Of a stretch of 64,000 nt of DNA, positions 1 through 8,037 are shown one piece after another. Below the pieces are notes generated by a model. It did no database searches. It was not told the DNA's origin and was given only the letters and a program-made list of their open reading frames with translations. This DNA is from Clostridium cibarium. GTDB taxonomy: Bacteria; Bacillota; Clostridia; Clostridiales; Clostridiaceae. The stretch's first letter is position 1. Each line of letters begins with the position of its first letter. The stretch is taken from positions 1 to 64,000 of the forward strand of contig NZ_JACSRA010000007.1 of NCBI RefSeq assembly GCF_014836335.1, given 5' to 3'. The position numbers and the translations under genes are program-made.

Positions 1-73
1 CAGGAAAGTTAAGCTCTACAGCGCTGATGGTACTGCATGGGAGACTGTGTGGGAGAGTAAGACGTTGCCAGGT
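1..73 (+). rRNA. 5S rRNA, 3' part (5' end outside window)
   Basis: The first ~70 bases match the 3' half of a clostridial 5S rRNA, with the GATGGTACTGCATGGG segment followed by GGGAGAGTAAGACGTTGCCAGG. The 5' end is cut off by the window edge. tRNA-Met and tRNA-Ala follow directly, as expected at the distal end of an rrn operon. The exact 3' end is estimated. Confidence 0.9.
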
Positions 74-79
74 AAATTC

Positions 80-156
80 GGATCTTTAGCTCAGTTGGTT
101 AGAGCAACCGGCTCATAACCGGTAGGTCTGGGGTTCGAGTCCCTGAAGGTCCACCA
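80..156 (+). tRNA. tRNA with CAT anticodon (elongator Met, or Ile2)
   Basis: A complete 77-nt cloverleaf. Acceptor arm GGATCTT pairs with AAGGTCC, the anticodon loop is CTCATAA (anticodon CAT), the T arm contains GGTTCGAGTCC, and CCA is encoded. The first pair is G-C and the anticodon stem lacks the three G-C pairs of initiator tRNA, so it is not the initiator. It could be elongator Met or the lysidine-modified Ile2; sequence alone does not settle this. Confidence 0.95.
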
Positions 157-160
157 TTTT

Positions 161-236
161 GGGGGTATAGCTCAGTTGGGAGAGCACCTGCCTTGCACGC
201 AGGGGGTCAAGAGTTCGAATCTCTTTATCTCCACCA
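161..236 (+). tRNA. tRNA-Ala (TGC)
   Basis: A 76-nt cloverleaf with anticodon stem CCTGC/GCAGG and loop CTTGCAC, giving anticodon TGC. The T arm is GAGTTCGAATCTC and CCA is encoded. It lies 4 nt after the preceding tRNA, so the two are co-transcribed with the rrn operon. The acceptor stem uses two G-T pairs. Confidence 0.97.
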
Positions 237-240
237 TATA

Positions 241-279
241 AAGAAGTTATGAATGATAAATTCATAACTTCTTTTTTTA
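241..279 (+). terminator. Rho-independent terminator of the rrn/tRNA operon
   Basis: A perfect 14-bp stem (AAGAAGTTATGAAT with ATTCATAACTTCTT), a 5-nt loop GATAA and a run of seven T residues. It closes the rRNA-tRNA transcription unit. Confidence 0.95.
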
Positions 280-326
280 GTTTACTTAGAATGGTAGATA
301 ACTTAATGAATATAGAAACTACACTT

Positions 327-350
327 TTAACATTGAAACTTGAATGTTAA
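327..350. repeat. Inverted repeat upstream of the HD-domain gene
   Basis: Perfect 8-bp arms TTAACATT and AATGTTAA flank an 8-nt spacer in the otherwise featureless interval 280-446. It has no T-run, so it is not a terminator. It could be an operator for the downstream operon, but nothing here identifies the regulator. Confidence 0.35.
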
Positions 351-446
351 TACTAAAGTAAATTTAGCAAGTATATAAAATTGATAATATATGTTCATAA
401 TGTTATTATTAATAATAGATAATTAGTATTAGGAGAGATCATTACT

Positions 447-944
447 ATGGTTATATATAGAGTTAAACAATTTATGTGGGCAATTGCATCTAAGTTTAAA
501 CCAATAGATATAAGTGTTATTAAGAAGTATTTAAATAACGATGAAGAAAATTTGTTTAATAAATTGAGTAAATCAGAAAAACATCATTCAATAAGAGTAT
601 GTAAAGATGCCTTAAGCAAATCCATCTTAAGGGATGTAGATAAGGAAAAACTAGCTAAAATAGCTTTACTACATGATGTTGGAAAATCGTTAGGAAACTT
701 AAATATAATAGATAAATCATTAATTGTTATTCTTGATAAGATGACCAAAGGGAGATTAAAAAGATATAATTTTAGTAAAAAAATAGATATATATTATAAC
801 CATCCAAAAAAATCAGTTGAGTTGTTAAGAAATATACATAAGTATGATGATGAATTTATAGAGGCTATTAGAAAACATCATGGGAAAGATATAGGAACAA
901 ATGTATATTTGAAGATAGTAAAAGAATGTGATGATAGTAATTAG
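447..944 (+). CDS. HD-domain phosphohydrolase-like protein (165 aa)
   Basis: A small soluble protein carrying the HD metal-binding signature: H46/H47, the H76-D77 pair in LLHDVGK, H119, H144/H145 in RKHHGKD and D162/D163 near the C-terminus. HD proteins are usually metal-dependent phosphohydrolases of nucleotides or related substrates; the substrate here is unknown. The start follows AGGAGA at 431-436 with good spacing. It is the first gene of an apparent operon with the NiaR-like repressor and the FAD oxidoreductase, 23 nt upstream of the next start. No membrane segment is visible. Confidence 0.8.
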   Translation: MVIYRVKQFMWAIASKFKPIDISVIKKYLNNDEENLFNKLSKSEKHHSIRVCKDALSKSILRDVDKEKLAKIALLHDVGKSLGNLNIIDKSLIVILDKMTKGRLKRYNFSKKIDIYYNHPKKSVELLRNIHKYDDEFIEAIRKHHGKDIGTNVYLKIVKECDDSN

Positions 945-967
945 TTAATGAGGGAAGGTAATTAATT

Positions 968-1477
968 ATGAATTCGAATGATAGAAGAGAGCAAATATTA
1001 AAAAACTTAATAGAAAGTAATAAGCCAATTAAAGGGACTGAATTAGCTATAAAATATAATGTAACAAGGCAAATTATTGTTAAGGATGTAGCGATACTAA
1101 GAGCAAAAGGCAATAAAATAATAGCAACCCCGGACGGATACATAATAGGTAGAGAAGAAAATAGGGTGAAGGAAATAATAGCAGTAGTACATGATGATAG
1201 TCGATTAGCAGAAGAACTTAATATTATAATAAAATATGGAGGGATTGTCGAGGATGTTATAGTTGAACATCCATTATACGGTGAAATTAAAGGGATGTTA
1301 ATGATAAAAAACTTAAATGAATTAGATAAGTTCTTGGTAAAATACAGAAGCAATGAGGCCAAATTATTATCTTTACTAACAGATGGAATTCATATTCATA
1401 CTATATCAACTGATACAAAAGAGAATATGAGTAATATTTTAAAAGAACTAAAAATGAATGGTTTTATTATAGAATAG
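968..1477 (+). CDS. niaR: NiaR-type transcriptional repressor (HTH + 3H domain)
   Basis: 169 aa. Residues 1-60 form an HTH_11-type winged helix (DRREQILKNLIE, then VTRQIIVKDVAILRAKG). Residues 65-169 are a 3H domain with the conserved histidines H75 (VVHDDS), H101 (EHPLYGEI) and H142/H144 (DGIHIHTI). Members of this family (NiaR/YrxA) bind DNA with nicotinic acid as co-repressor and repress NAD synthesis or niacin uptake genes. No nad or niacin transport gene lies nearby, so any target besides this operon must be elsewhere. It sits between the HD protein and a FAD oxidoreductase and is preceded by GAGGGAAGG. Confidence 0.85.
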   Translation: MNSNDRREQILKNLIESNKPIKGTELAIKYNVTRQIIVKDVAILRAKGNKIIATPDGYIIGREENRVKEIIAVVHDDSRLAEELNIIIKYGGIVEDVIVEHPLYGEIKGMLMIKNLNELDKFLVKYRSNEAKLLSLLTDGIHIHTISTDTKENMSNILKELKMNGFIIE

Positions 1478-1507
1478 CTAAATTTGACGTTTATGTGGAG
1501 GTATATT

Positions 1508-2917
1508 ATGGATTATGATGTATTAATTTTAGGTGGAGGAATAATAGGGTGTTCAGTGGCTTATGAAATGTCAAAGTATAATTTAAATATAGCACTCATT
1601 GAAAAGGATTATGATATAGCAGATGATATATCATTTGTAAATACATCAGTAGTCTACGATGGATCAGAAACTTCAGATCCTGTGATGGCATCATTAGAAA
1701 ACATAGGGAGTAGACTAATAGAAAAAGCCTGTTCTAAATTTAAAGTGCCATATAAAAAAATAGGCGCATTAAGAGTAACTGATAGTGAAATTGCCATTAA
1801 AGGGATAGAACAGATGTATGAAAGGGCTAAGAATAGAAAAATAAGCAATGTTGAATTAGTGGATGGAAAAGAAGCATTGGAGATAGACAACAATTTAAAA
1901 ATAGCTGTAAAGAAGGCATTGTATTCGGAAAATGTTGCTATAATAGCTCCATATGATTTAGCAATAGCATATGCCGAAGTTGCTGCTGAGAATGGAGTTA
2001 ACTTTAGATTTGAGGAAGAAGTAATAGAAATAAGTAACATTAATAAGGGATTCAAAGTGACCACAAATAAAAATAAATTTACTTGTAGAGTAGTAGTTGA
2101 TACTATAGCGAATGAAATGTATGTTGACGGAAAAAGTATAAAGAAAAATGATATTATAGATGATAAAGAAGATTCAAAAAACATGAGTTATTATTTAATA
2201 GATGATAACATGGATAATCCTTTAGATAAAGTTGTAATAAAGGTATTAGACGAGAAAACATTTGTAATTAATATACCAAACTTATCTGGAGGATCTATTA
2301 TAGGAATAAAGAATCCTAGAGCAGTAAATATAGATGATGGCATAGATTATGCCAATATGATAGTTCCTGGGATGGATAAAAGTAATGTAAATAATATATT
2401 TAGTGATACGTATAAGAAAGATTCTATGGTTATAGATGATAAGCATTTAAGCAATGGATATATAAGAGTAACAGGTACTCATTATGGGAAAATAACACTT
2501 GCACCTGCAATAGCACAAAGCATAAGTATATCCATAGCATATAATTTGAAAACTACTGAAAAAAAGGATTTCATAGATAAAAGAAGAGAAATATACAGAT
2601 TTAGAGATATGAATAATGAAGAAAGAAATGAGTTAATATCAGTAGATAAGAGGTATGGAAATATAGTTTGTGTATGTAATGAAATAACTGAAGGAGAGAT
2701 TATTGATTCAATAAGAAGACCTCTAGGAGCTAGAACAGTTCAAGGTATTAAAAGAAGAACAGGTGCAGCATTAGGAAATTGTCATGGATCATATTGTGTG
2801 AGGAAAATAATAAATATTTTAGCTAGAGAGATGGATAAAAGGCCAACCGATATAGTGGAGGATTCAAAGGATTCTAAGGTTTGGCTTAATAGGATAAAAG
2901 AATTTGATGAAGTATAA
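1508..2917 (+). CDS. FAD-dependent oxidoreductase, GlpA/glycine-oxidase-like with BFD-type [2Fe-2S] domain
   Basis: 469 aa from the ATG at 1508, chosen because GTGGAGG lies just upstream and the protein then begins MDYDVLILGGGIIG, the expected N-terminal FAD-binding Rossmann motif; an in-frame ATG at 1484 adds eight residues without a ribosome site. The body resembles GlpA/DAO oxidoreductases. The C-terminus has a BFD-like [2Fe-2S] pattern, VCVCNE followed by GNCHGSYC. In many clostridia this protein is linked to a GlpB-like oxidoreductase and a DUF1667 protein. Here the middle gene is missing and only a short DUF1667 piece follows. The substrate is unknown; a glycerol-3-phosphate-like or D-amino-acid-like donor is possible. 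Confidence 0.8.
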   Translation: MDYDVLILGGGIIGCSVAYEMSKYNLNIALIEKDYDIADDISFVNTSVVYDGSETSDPVMASLENIGSRLIEKACSKFKVPYKKIGALRVTDSEIAIKGIEQMYERAKNRKISNVELVDGKEALEIDNNLKIAVKKALYSENVAIIAPYDLAIAYAEVAAENGVNFRFEEEVIEISNINKGFKVTTNKNKFTCRVVVDTIANEMYVDGKSIKKNDIIDDKEDSKNMSYYLIDDNMDNPLDKVVIKVLDEKTFVINIPNLSGGSIIGIKNPRAVNIDDGIDYANMIVPGMDKSNVNNIFSDTYKKDSMVIDDKHLSNGYIRVTGTHYGKITLAPAIAQSISISIAYNLKTTEKKDFIDKRREIYRFRDMNNEERNELISVDKRYGNIVCVCNEITEGEIIDSIRRPLGARTVQGIKRRTGAALGNCHGSYCVRKIINILAREMDKRPTDIVEDSKDSKVWLNRIKEFDEV

Positions 2918-2944
2918 ATACTTATAATAAGGGGGATATCTATA

Positions 2945-3172
2945 TTGAAAGAAGTATTTACTAGTTTAGTTAGAATAAAGGGAGATAGTAAACATAGAGT
3001 TGTTTCTATAAAAAGTAGCGAAGCAGTTGACAGAGAACTATTTGTTCAGTTTTCCAAGGTATTGGGTAGAATATATGTAGGCACTCCAATATATATAGGA
3101 GATGTTATATGTAGAAATATACTTAATACTGGGGTCGATATAATATCTACTAAAAATATTGAAAAACAATAA
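2945..3172 (+). CDS. Short DUF1667-like protein lacking the N-terminal Cys region
   Basis: 75 aa from a TTG start preceded by GGGGG at 2931-2935. The sequence (TSLVRIKGD..., RVVSIKSSEAVDRELF, PIYIGDVICRNIL, TGVDIISTK) matches the C-terminal two thirds of DUF1667 proteins, which normally are ~115-120 aa and open with a CxxC-containing segment. That segment is absent here; the only cysteine lies near residue 58. DUF1667 proteins accompany GlpAB-like oxidoreductases, as this one does 27 nt downstream of the oxidoreductase. It may be a naturally short form or a decayed remnant. The family assignment is by eye. Confidence 0.65.
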   Translation: MKEVFTSLVRIKGDSKHRVVSIKSSEAVDRELFVQFSKVLGRIYVGTPIYIGDVICRNILNTGVDIISTKNIEKQ

Positions 3173-3189
3173 AATGCCTTAGTAAAATA

Positions 3190-3217
3190 TTGACAAGGAC
3201 TAGAAAAGTGTTATATA
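3190..3217 (+). promoter_or_regulatory. Sigma-A promoter of serS
   Basis: TTGACA at 3190-3195 and TATATA at 3212-3217 with 16-nt spacing, directly upstream of the T-box leader. Confidence 0.7.
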
Positions 3218-3224
3218 GTTAATA

Positions 3225-3458
3225 TAATAAAATAGTAAACCTTTGAAAAGGCTAGTAGTAATGATTTAATTTTAAGAGAGTTAGTGTTTGGTGCAAACTA
3301 ATAATTTGTTATTATGAATCCACCTTGGAGGGTCTGTGATGAGCAGAACGGGAAATCGTTAAATTAATTAAGAGGATAGGATAAATTTATTCTATCAATT
3401 AGGGTGGCAACGCGGAGTCTTTCGTCCCTTTTTTAAGGGAAGGGGCTCTTTTTTTATA
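3225..3458 (+). promoter_or_regulatory. T-box riboswitch leader (serine) of serS
   Basis: The conserved T-box AGGGTGGCAACGCGG is at 3401-3415, followed by the terminator helix (3415-3455, with T-run). Stem I shows GGTGCAAACTAA at about 3290-3302. The specifier region reads GAA-TCC-ACC, putting the serine codon TCC at 3319-3321. In this class uncharged tRNA-Ser pairs with the specifier and the T-box and prevents termination, so serS is raised on serine-tRNA shortage. The specifier identity fits the downstream seryl-tRNA synthetase. Confidence 0.95.
3415..3455 (+). terminator. Regulated terminator of the serS T-box
   Basis: An imperfect GAGTC.../...GGGGCTC helix with inner CCC/GGG pairing ends in seven T residues. 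It is mutually exclusive with the T-box antiterminator. Confidence 0.85.
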
Positions 3459-3488
3459 TTTATTTTAGTAATTTGAGGAGGAAAAAGA

Positions 3489-4766
3489 ATGTTAGACTTA
3501 AAAAGAATTAGAACTAATCCAGAAGGAATTAAAAAGGCATTAACAAATAGAGGAGAAGATTTTGATTCTTCAGTAATAGATGAAGTAATTTCTTTAGATG
3601 AAGAAAGAAGAAAAATACTAGTAAAAGTTGAAGAATTAAAAGGAAGAAGAAATCAAGTTTCAGCTGAAATACCTAAAAGGAAAAAGGCTGGAGAAGATGT
3701 TACATCTGTAATGGAAGAAATGAGAGAATTAGGTGATGAAATTAAGGCTTTTGATATAAAAGTGGCCGAAATTGACGAAAGAATAAAATATATCATGTTA
3801 AGAATACCTAATATTCCGAATCCAGAAGTTCCAGAAGGGGAAACAGATGAAGATAATGTTGAAATAAAAACTTGGGGAGAGATAACTAAGTTTAAGTTTG
3901 AACCAAAAGCACACTGGGATATAGGAACAGAATTAAATATTTTAGATTTTGAAAGAGGGGGCAAGGTAGCTGGTTCAAGATTTACTATTTATAAGGGTCT
4001 TGGAGCTAGACTTGAAAGGTCTATAATTAGCTATTTTCTAGATAAACATACAATAGAGAATGGATATACAGAAGTACTTCCTCCTTATATGGTTAATAGA
4101 GATAGTATGACAGGGACTGGACAATTACCAAAGTTTGAGGAAGATGCATTTAAGGTTGAGAATAATGGATATTTCTTAATTCCAACTGCAGAAGTTCCAG
4201 TGACTAATATGTATAGAAATGAAGTTTTAATAGGGGATGATCTTCCAATTAAGCATGCAGCTTATTCAGCTTGTTTTAGAGCAGAAGCAGGGTCTGCTGG
4301 AAGAGATACTAGAGGATTAATAAGACAACATCAATTTAATAAAGTTGAGTTAGTTAAGTTCTGTAAGCCAGAAGATAGTTATGAAGAACTTAATAAGCTT
4401 GTAGAAGATGCTGAATCAGTACTTCAAGGATTAGGACTACCTTATAGAATAGTTAGAATATGCAAAGGGGATTTAGGATTTACAGCAGCGTTAAAGTATG
4501 ATATAGAAGTATGGATGCCTAGCTATGGTAGATATGTTGAAATTTCAAGTTGTTCTAATTTTGAAGACTTCCAAGCAAGAAGGGCAAATATTAAGTACAA
4601 AGAAACTCCAAAAGATAAACCACAGTTTGTACATACTCTAAACGGGTCAGGTGTGGCCATTGGAAGAACAGTTGCAGCTATATTAGAAAACTATCAACAA
4701 GAAGATGGAAGTGTTTTAGTTCCAGAGGTGTTAAAGTCATACTTAAGATGTGATGTAATAAAATAG
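3489..4766 (+). CDS. serS: Seryl-tRNA synthetase
   Basis: 425 aa, normal length for the class II enzyme. It attaches serine to tRNA-Ser in the cytoplasm. The N-terminal ~100 residues form the antiparallel coiled-coil arm ([18 protein letters not shown]..., then a Glu/Lys-rich helix pair). Motif 2 is [17 protein letters not shown] and motif 3 is [16 protein letters not shown]. The start follows GAGGAGG with ideal spacing. The gene is monocistronic: T-box leader upstream, terminator at 4779-4816 downstream. Three tRNA-Ser genes lie 3-5 kb away. Confidence 0.98.
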   Translation: MLDLKRIRTNPEGIKKALTNRGEDFDSSVIDEVISLDEERRKILVKVEELKGRRNQVSAEIPKRKKAGEDVTSVMEEMRELGDEIKAFDIKVAEIDERIKYIMLRIPNIPNPEVPEGETDEDNVEIKTWGEITKFKFEPKAHWDIGTELNILDFERGGKVAGSRFTIYKGLGARLERSIISYFLDKHTIENGYTEVLPPYMVNRDSMTGTGQLPKFEEDAFKVENNGYFLIPTAEVPVTNMYRNEVLIGDDLPIKHAAYSACFRAEAGSAGRDTRGLIRQHQFNKVELVKFCKPEDSYEELNKLVEDAESVLQGLGLPYRIVRICKGDLGFTAALKYDIEVWMPSYGRYVEISSCSNFEDFQARRANIKYKETPKDKPQFVHTLNGSGVAIGRTVAAILENYQQEDGSVLVPEVLKSYLRCDVIK

Positions 4767-4778
4767 TAATGATTAATT

Positions 4779-4816
4779 AGCCAGTTTTTATTATAAAAAT
4801 AAAAGCTGGTTTTTTA
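4779..4816 (+). terminator. serS terminator
   Basis: Stem CCAGTTTTTA/TAAAAGCTGG followed by a run of T residues at 4810-4815. Confidence 0.85.
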
Positions 4817-4818
4817 TA

Positions 4819-4847
4819 TTGAAATACATATATAAATATGTTAAATT
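4819..4847 (+). promoter_or_regulatory. Probable promoter of the pantothenate operon
   Basis: TTGAAA at 4819-4824 and TAAATT at 4842-4847 with 17-nt spacing. This puts the start of transcription near 4853 and gives a leader of about 115 nt. Confidence 0.45.
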
Positions 4848-4850
4848 CTA

Positions 4851-4962
4851 AGAGTGGGTGGTATTTTTATAGAAAGCTACACCAGATAATGATTTGTTAT
4901 TTTAGACAGCTCATATCCATATAGGAATGGGACTAGAAAGTGTCACACTCTAGTTTTGGAGG
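4851..4962 (+). promoter_or_regulatory. Structured leader of the pantothenate operon, possibly pan-motif-like
   Basis: The leader contains two hairpin candidates. The second (4930-4956) is clear: GGACTAG pairs with CTAGTTT, two unpaired A residues (4937-4938) interrupt the 5' side, and AGTG/CACT closes a TCA loop. It ends one base before the GGAGG ribosome site at 4958-4962. The first, GGTGGTA...CTACACC around 4857-4883, is weaker. The known pan RNA motif, found upstream of panB genes, is a hairpin with two bulged adenosines and is often in tandem, so this may be an instance. The match is by recall and not verified. Confidence 0.45.
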
Positions 4963-4969
4963 TGATAAC

Positions 4970-5812
4970 ATAAAGATAGGGTTTATAGGAGCAGGAAAAG
5001 TAGGATTTTCCTTAGGAAAGTATTTTAGTATAAATAACTTAATGGTTGTTGGGTACTATAGCAAAAATTCAGATTCTGCAAAAGAAGCAGCAAGATTTAC
5101 AAGTACTAAGTTCTTTGAAAATATGGAAGAACTTATAGAAGAATGTGATACTATTTTCATTACGACTCCAGATGGAGTTATAGAAGAAATATGGGATAGC
5201 ATAGATAAGTTGTCGATTAAAAATAAAATCATTTGCCACTGTAGTGGATCATTATCTTCAGGAGTATTTTCTAATATTGAAAGCCATAACGCATTTGGCT
5301 ATTCAATCCATCCAATGTTCGCAATCAGCGATAAATATAATTCTCATAAAAGATTAAAAGAAGCATTTATAACAATTGAGGGGTCGGTTAAATATATCAA
5401 TTTAGTTAATGATATGTTTGTCAGGTTAGGGAATAAGACTAAAATTATTACAAATAAAGATAAAGCAAGGTATCATCTAGCTTCCGTAGTTGCAAGTAAT
5501 CATTTTATAGCTCTTGTGGAAGAGGCTGTTACTCTTTTAAGTGAATATGGATTTAATGAAAAGGAGGCTATTGAAGCATTGTATCCATTAATTAATAATA
5601 ATGTCTCTAACATTCGATCTAAAGGTATAATTAATAGTTTGACAGGACCTGTTGAAAGAAATGATATAGGCACAATTGAGAAGCATATAAATCATTTAAA
5701 TAATGAAGATAGAGAATTATATAAATTAATGTCAAAAAAATTGTTAAAAATAGCAATGATAAAAAATCAAGATAAGTGCTATGAAAAGATAGAAAATATG
5801 ATTGGAGAATAG
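4970..5812 (+). CDS. Rossmann/DUF2520 reductase, probable ketopantoate reductase (PanG-like), apparent AUA start
   Basis: 280 aa if begun at ATA 4970. It has an N-terminal Rossmann motif (KIGFIGAGKVGFS), HCSGSLSS and SIHPMFAISD around residues 85-115, and a helical DUF2520 C-terminus. It heads panB-panC-panD and no panE is present, so it is probably the NADPH-dependent ketopantoate reductase; the PanG reductases of Francisella and Enterococcus are, to my knowledge, this kind of protein. The start is odd. An ideal GGAGG (4958-4962) is followed 7 nt later by ATA, not ATG, exactly where homologues begin MKIGF. The only upstream alternative is GTG at 4940, which lies inside a hairpin and has a poor ribosome site. 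Confidence 0.75.
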   Translation: MKIGFIGAGKVGFSLGKYFSINNLMVVGYYSKNSDSAKEAARFTSTKFFENMEELIEECDTIFITTPDGVIEEIWDSIDKLSIKNKIICHCSGSLSSGVFSNIESHNAFGYSIHPMFAISDKYNSHKRLKEAFITIEGSVKYINLVNDMFVRLGNKTKIITNKDKARYHLASVVASNHFIALVEEAVTLLSEYGFNEKEAIEALYPLINNNVSNIRSKGIINSLTGPVERNDIGTIEKHINHLNNEDRELYKLMSKKLLKIAMIKNQDKCYEKIENMIGE

Positions 5813-5815
5813 ATT

Positions 5816-6643
5816 ATGAAGAATACTAGTATAACGTTTAAGGAATCTAAACAAAGAAATGAAAAGATAACAATGTTAACAGCTTATGATTATTCAACAG
5901 CGAAGGTAATTGATGAAGCGGGAATTAATGGGATTTTAGTTGGAGATTCATTAGGAATGGTTTGTTTAGGATATGAGGATACTCTATCTGTAACAATGGA
6001 AGATATGATACATCATTCAAGAGCTGTTGCAAAAGGGACAAAGAACGCATTAGTAGTTACAGACATGCCTTTTATGTCTTATCAAGCCTCAGTTTATGAT
6101 GCAGTTATTAATGCAGGTAGATTAATAAAAGAAGGACGAGCTCAAGCAGTAAAACTTGAGGGAGGAAAAGAAGTTGCAGAAAGCGTTAGAGCAATAGTTA
6201 ATGCATCAATACCTGTTATGGGACATATAGGACTTACTCCACAGTCTGTAAATGCATTTGGAGGATTTAAGGTACAAGGAAAAAGTGAAGAGACAGCTAA
6301 GAAACTTTTAGAAGATGCAAAAGCTGTAGAAGAAGCAGGGGCTTTTGCTGTAGTACTAGAATGTGTGCCAGCAAAATTAACAAAGCTTATTTCTAGTCAA
6401 TTATCTATACCAACTATAGGAATAGGTGCTGGAGTTCATTGTGATGGTCAGATATTAGTTTATCAAGACATGTTAGGTTTATTTTCTGATTTTACACCGA
6501 AGTTTGTTAAAAAATACTCAAACGTAGGTGAAGTAATGAAAAATGCTTTTAAAAGTTACGATCAAGAAGTCAAAGATGGAGTTTTTCCAGCAGAAATTCA
6601 TAGTTTCAAAATAGATGAAGATGTTATAGAAAAGTTGTATTAG
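5816..6643 (+). CDS. panB: 3-methyl-2-oxobutanoate hydroxymethyltransferase (ketopantoate synthesis)
   Basis: 275 aa, typical length. It transfers a hydroxymethyl group from 5,10-methylene-THF to 2-oxoisovalerate, the first step to pantoate. Family signatures are visible: [54 protein letters not shown] and [21 protein letters not shown]. It starts 3 nt after the DUF2520 reductase stop and ends 11 nt before panC, so it is translationally coupled in one operon. TIM-barrel enzyme, cytoplasmic. Confidence 0.97.
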   Translation: MKNTSITFKESKQRNEKITMLTAYDYSTAKVIDEAGINGILVGDSLGMVCLGYEDTLSVTMEDMIHHSRAVAKGTKNALVVTDMPFMSYQASVYDAVINAGRLIKEGRAQAVKLEGGKEVAESVRAIVNASIPVMGHIGLTPQSVNAFGGFKVQGKSEETAKKLLEDAKAVEEAGAFAVVLECVPAKLTKLISSQLSIPTIGIGAGVHCDGQILVYQDMLGLFSDFTPKFVKKYSNVGEVMKNAFKSYDQEVKDGVFPAEIHSFKIDEDVIEKLY

Positions 6644-6654
6644 GGGTGAGAAGT

Positions 6655-7500
6655 ATGAAGGTAGTAAGTACTATTAAAGAAGTTAGAGATGCTGTAAGAG
6701 AGTGGAGAAAAGAAGGTTTAACTGTAGGTTTTGTGCCAACAATGGGATATTTACATGAAGGACATAAGAGCCTTATCGATAAGGCAGTAGAAGAAAATGA
6801 TAGGGTTGTAGTAAGTATTTTTGTTAATCCTACTCAATTTGGACCAAATGAAGACTTAGAAAGTTATCCTAGAGATTTAGAAAGGGATAGTAGCTTATGT
6901 TCTGATTCAGGAGTAAATGTTATTTTTACACCTCAAAGAGAAGAAATGTATCCAGAAGGGTTTTGTACATCAATTAACATGACAGGACTTACTGAGAACT
7001 TATGTGGAAAAAGTAGACCAGTGCATTTTGGTGGAGTTTGTACAGTTGTAACTAAATTATTTAATATAGTAGCTCCAGATAAAGCTTATTTTGGACAAAA
7101 AGATGCACAACAATTAGCCATTATAAAGAGAATGGTTAGTGATTTAAATTTAAATATTGAAGTTGTTGGTTGTCCAATAATAAGAGAAGAGGATGGATTA
7201 GCTAAGAGTTCTAGAAATACTTATTTAAGTAAAGAAGAAAGAAGAGCCGCTGTAATATTAAGTAAGTCATTAAAGTTAGGATTAGAAGCTATAAACTCAG
7301 GAGAAAGAAATAGTAGAAATATTATAGAGTTGATAAAGGGAAATATAGAGAGTGAGAAATTAGCAAAGATAGACTATGTTCAAATAGTCGATTTATTATC
7401 AATGAAGGATGTTGAAACTATAGAAAAGCCTGTGTTGGTAGCTATTGCTGTATATATTGGAAAAACTAGATTAATAGATAACTTTATTTTTGAAATATAG
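6655..7500 (+). CDS. panC: Pantothenate synthetase (pantoate-beta-alanine ligase)
   Basis: 281 aa from the ATG at 6655, which follows AGGGGTGA; a GTG at 6646 would add three residues but overlaps the ribosome site. It ligates pantoate and beta-alanine using ATP. Nucleotidyltransferase signatures are present: [15 protein letters not shown] (HxGH), [21 protein letters not shown] and [11 protein letters not shown] (KMSKS-like). It ends one base before the panD reading region, in the same operon. Confidence 0.97.
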   Translation: MKVVSTIKEVRDAVREWRKEGLTVGFVPTMGYLHEGHKSLIDKAVEENDRVVVSIFVNPTQFGPNEDLESYPRDLERDSSLCSDSGVNVIFTPQREEMYPEGFCTSINMTGLTENLCGKSRPVHFGGVCTVVTKLFNIVAPDKAYFGQKDAQQLAIIKRMVSDLNLNIEVVGCPIIREEDGLAKSSRNTYLSKEERRAAVILSKSLKLGLEAINSGERNSRNIIELIKGNIESEKLAKIDYVQIVDLLSMKDVETIEKPVLVAIAVYIGKTRLIDNFIFEI

Positions 7501-7514
7501 TGGGGGTTATAGAA

Positions 7515-7904
7515 ATGAACGTAACAATGTTAAAAGGGAAAATACACAGAGCAAAGGTGGTACAAGCTGAACTAGATTATGTAGGAAGTATTACTGTAGA
7601 TATGGATTTATTAGATGCAGCAGGAATTTTAGAATATGAAAAAGTCCAAATAGTAGATATAGATAATGGACAAAGGTTTGAAACATATACAATAGCAGGA
7701 GAAAGAGGTAGTGGTTTAATTTGCTTAAATGGAGCTGCGGCTAGATGTGTTCAAGTTGGAGACAGAATAATTATAATGGCTTATTGTGAAATGAATAATG
7801 AAGAGGCTAAAACTCATAAGCCACATGTTGTATTTGTTGACGATGAAAATAAGATAAATAAAATATCCAGATATGAAAAGCATGGAAAGTTAGAGGATAA
7901 TTAA
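7515..7904 (+). CDS. panD: Aspartate 1-decarboxylase proenzyme
   Basis: 129 aa from the ATG at 7515 (GTGGGGG upstream). It makes beta-alanine for PanC. The protein self-cleaves at the Gly-Ser bond in YVGSITVD (residues ~23-25), producing the pyruvoyl group on Ser. Downstream sequence [23 protein letters not shown] is typical. Last gene of the pantothenate operon. Its presence completes beta-alanine and pantoate supply; 2-oxoisovalerate must come from valine synthesis elsewhere. Confidence 0.97.
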   Translation: MNVTMLKGKIHRAKVVQAELDYVGSITVDMDLLDAAGILEYEKVQIVDIDNGQRFETYTIAGERGSGLICLNGAAARCVQVGDRIIIMAYCEMNNEEAKTHKPHVVFVDDENKINKISRYEKHGKLEDN

Positions 7905-7911
7905 TATTCTT

Positions 7912-7978
7912 AAATGGATTTTTCTAAATAGTTAAGCTTTATATTAGAATTATTTAGATAAAATCCATTTTAAATTTT
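7912..7978 (+). terminator. Terminator of the pantothenate operon
   Basis: A long near-perfect stem, AAATGGATTTTTCTAAATA against TATTTAGATAAAATCCATTT (one extra base), followed by TAAATTTTAT. The T-tract is modest, but the hairpin is strong and placed right after panD. Confidence 0.7.
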
Positions 7979-7992
7979 ATGGAATAAAAATA

Positions 7993-8022
7993 TTGACAAA
8001 TAGTATAAAATATTAGTATAAT
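7993..8022 (+). promoter_or_regulatory. Promoter of tRNA-Ser (copy 1)
   Basis: Consensus TTGACA (7993-7998) and TATAAT (8017-8022), 18-nt spacer, 15 nt before the tRNA. Confidence 0.9.
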
Positions 8023-8037
8023 AGCAAAGTAAGTTAT

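Noticed and set aside
4940..4969. GTG 4940 as the true start of the DUF2520 reductase
   Set aside because: It lies within a stable hairpin, has a poor ribosome site, and adds ten residues ahead of the Rossmann strand that homologues do not need. The ideal site points to 4970, though this remains unproven.
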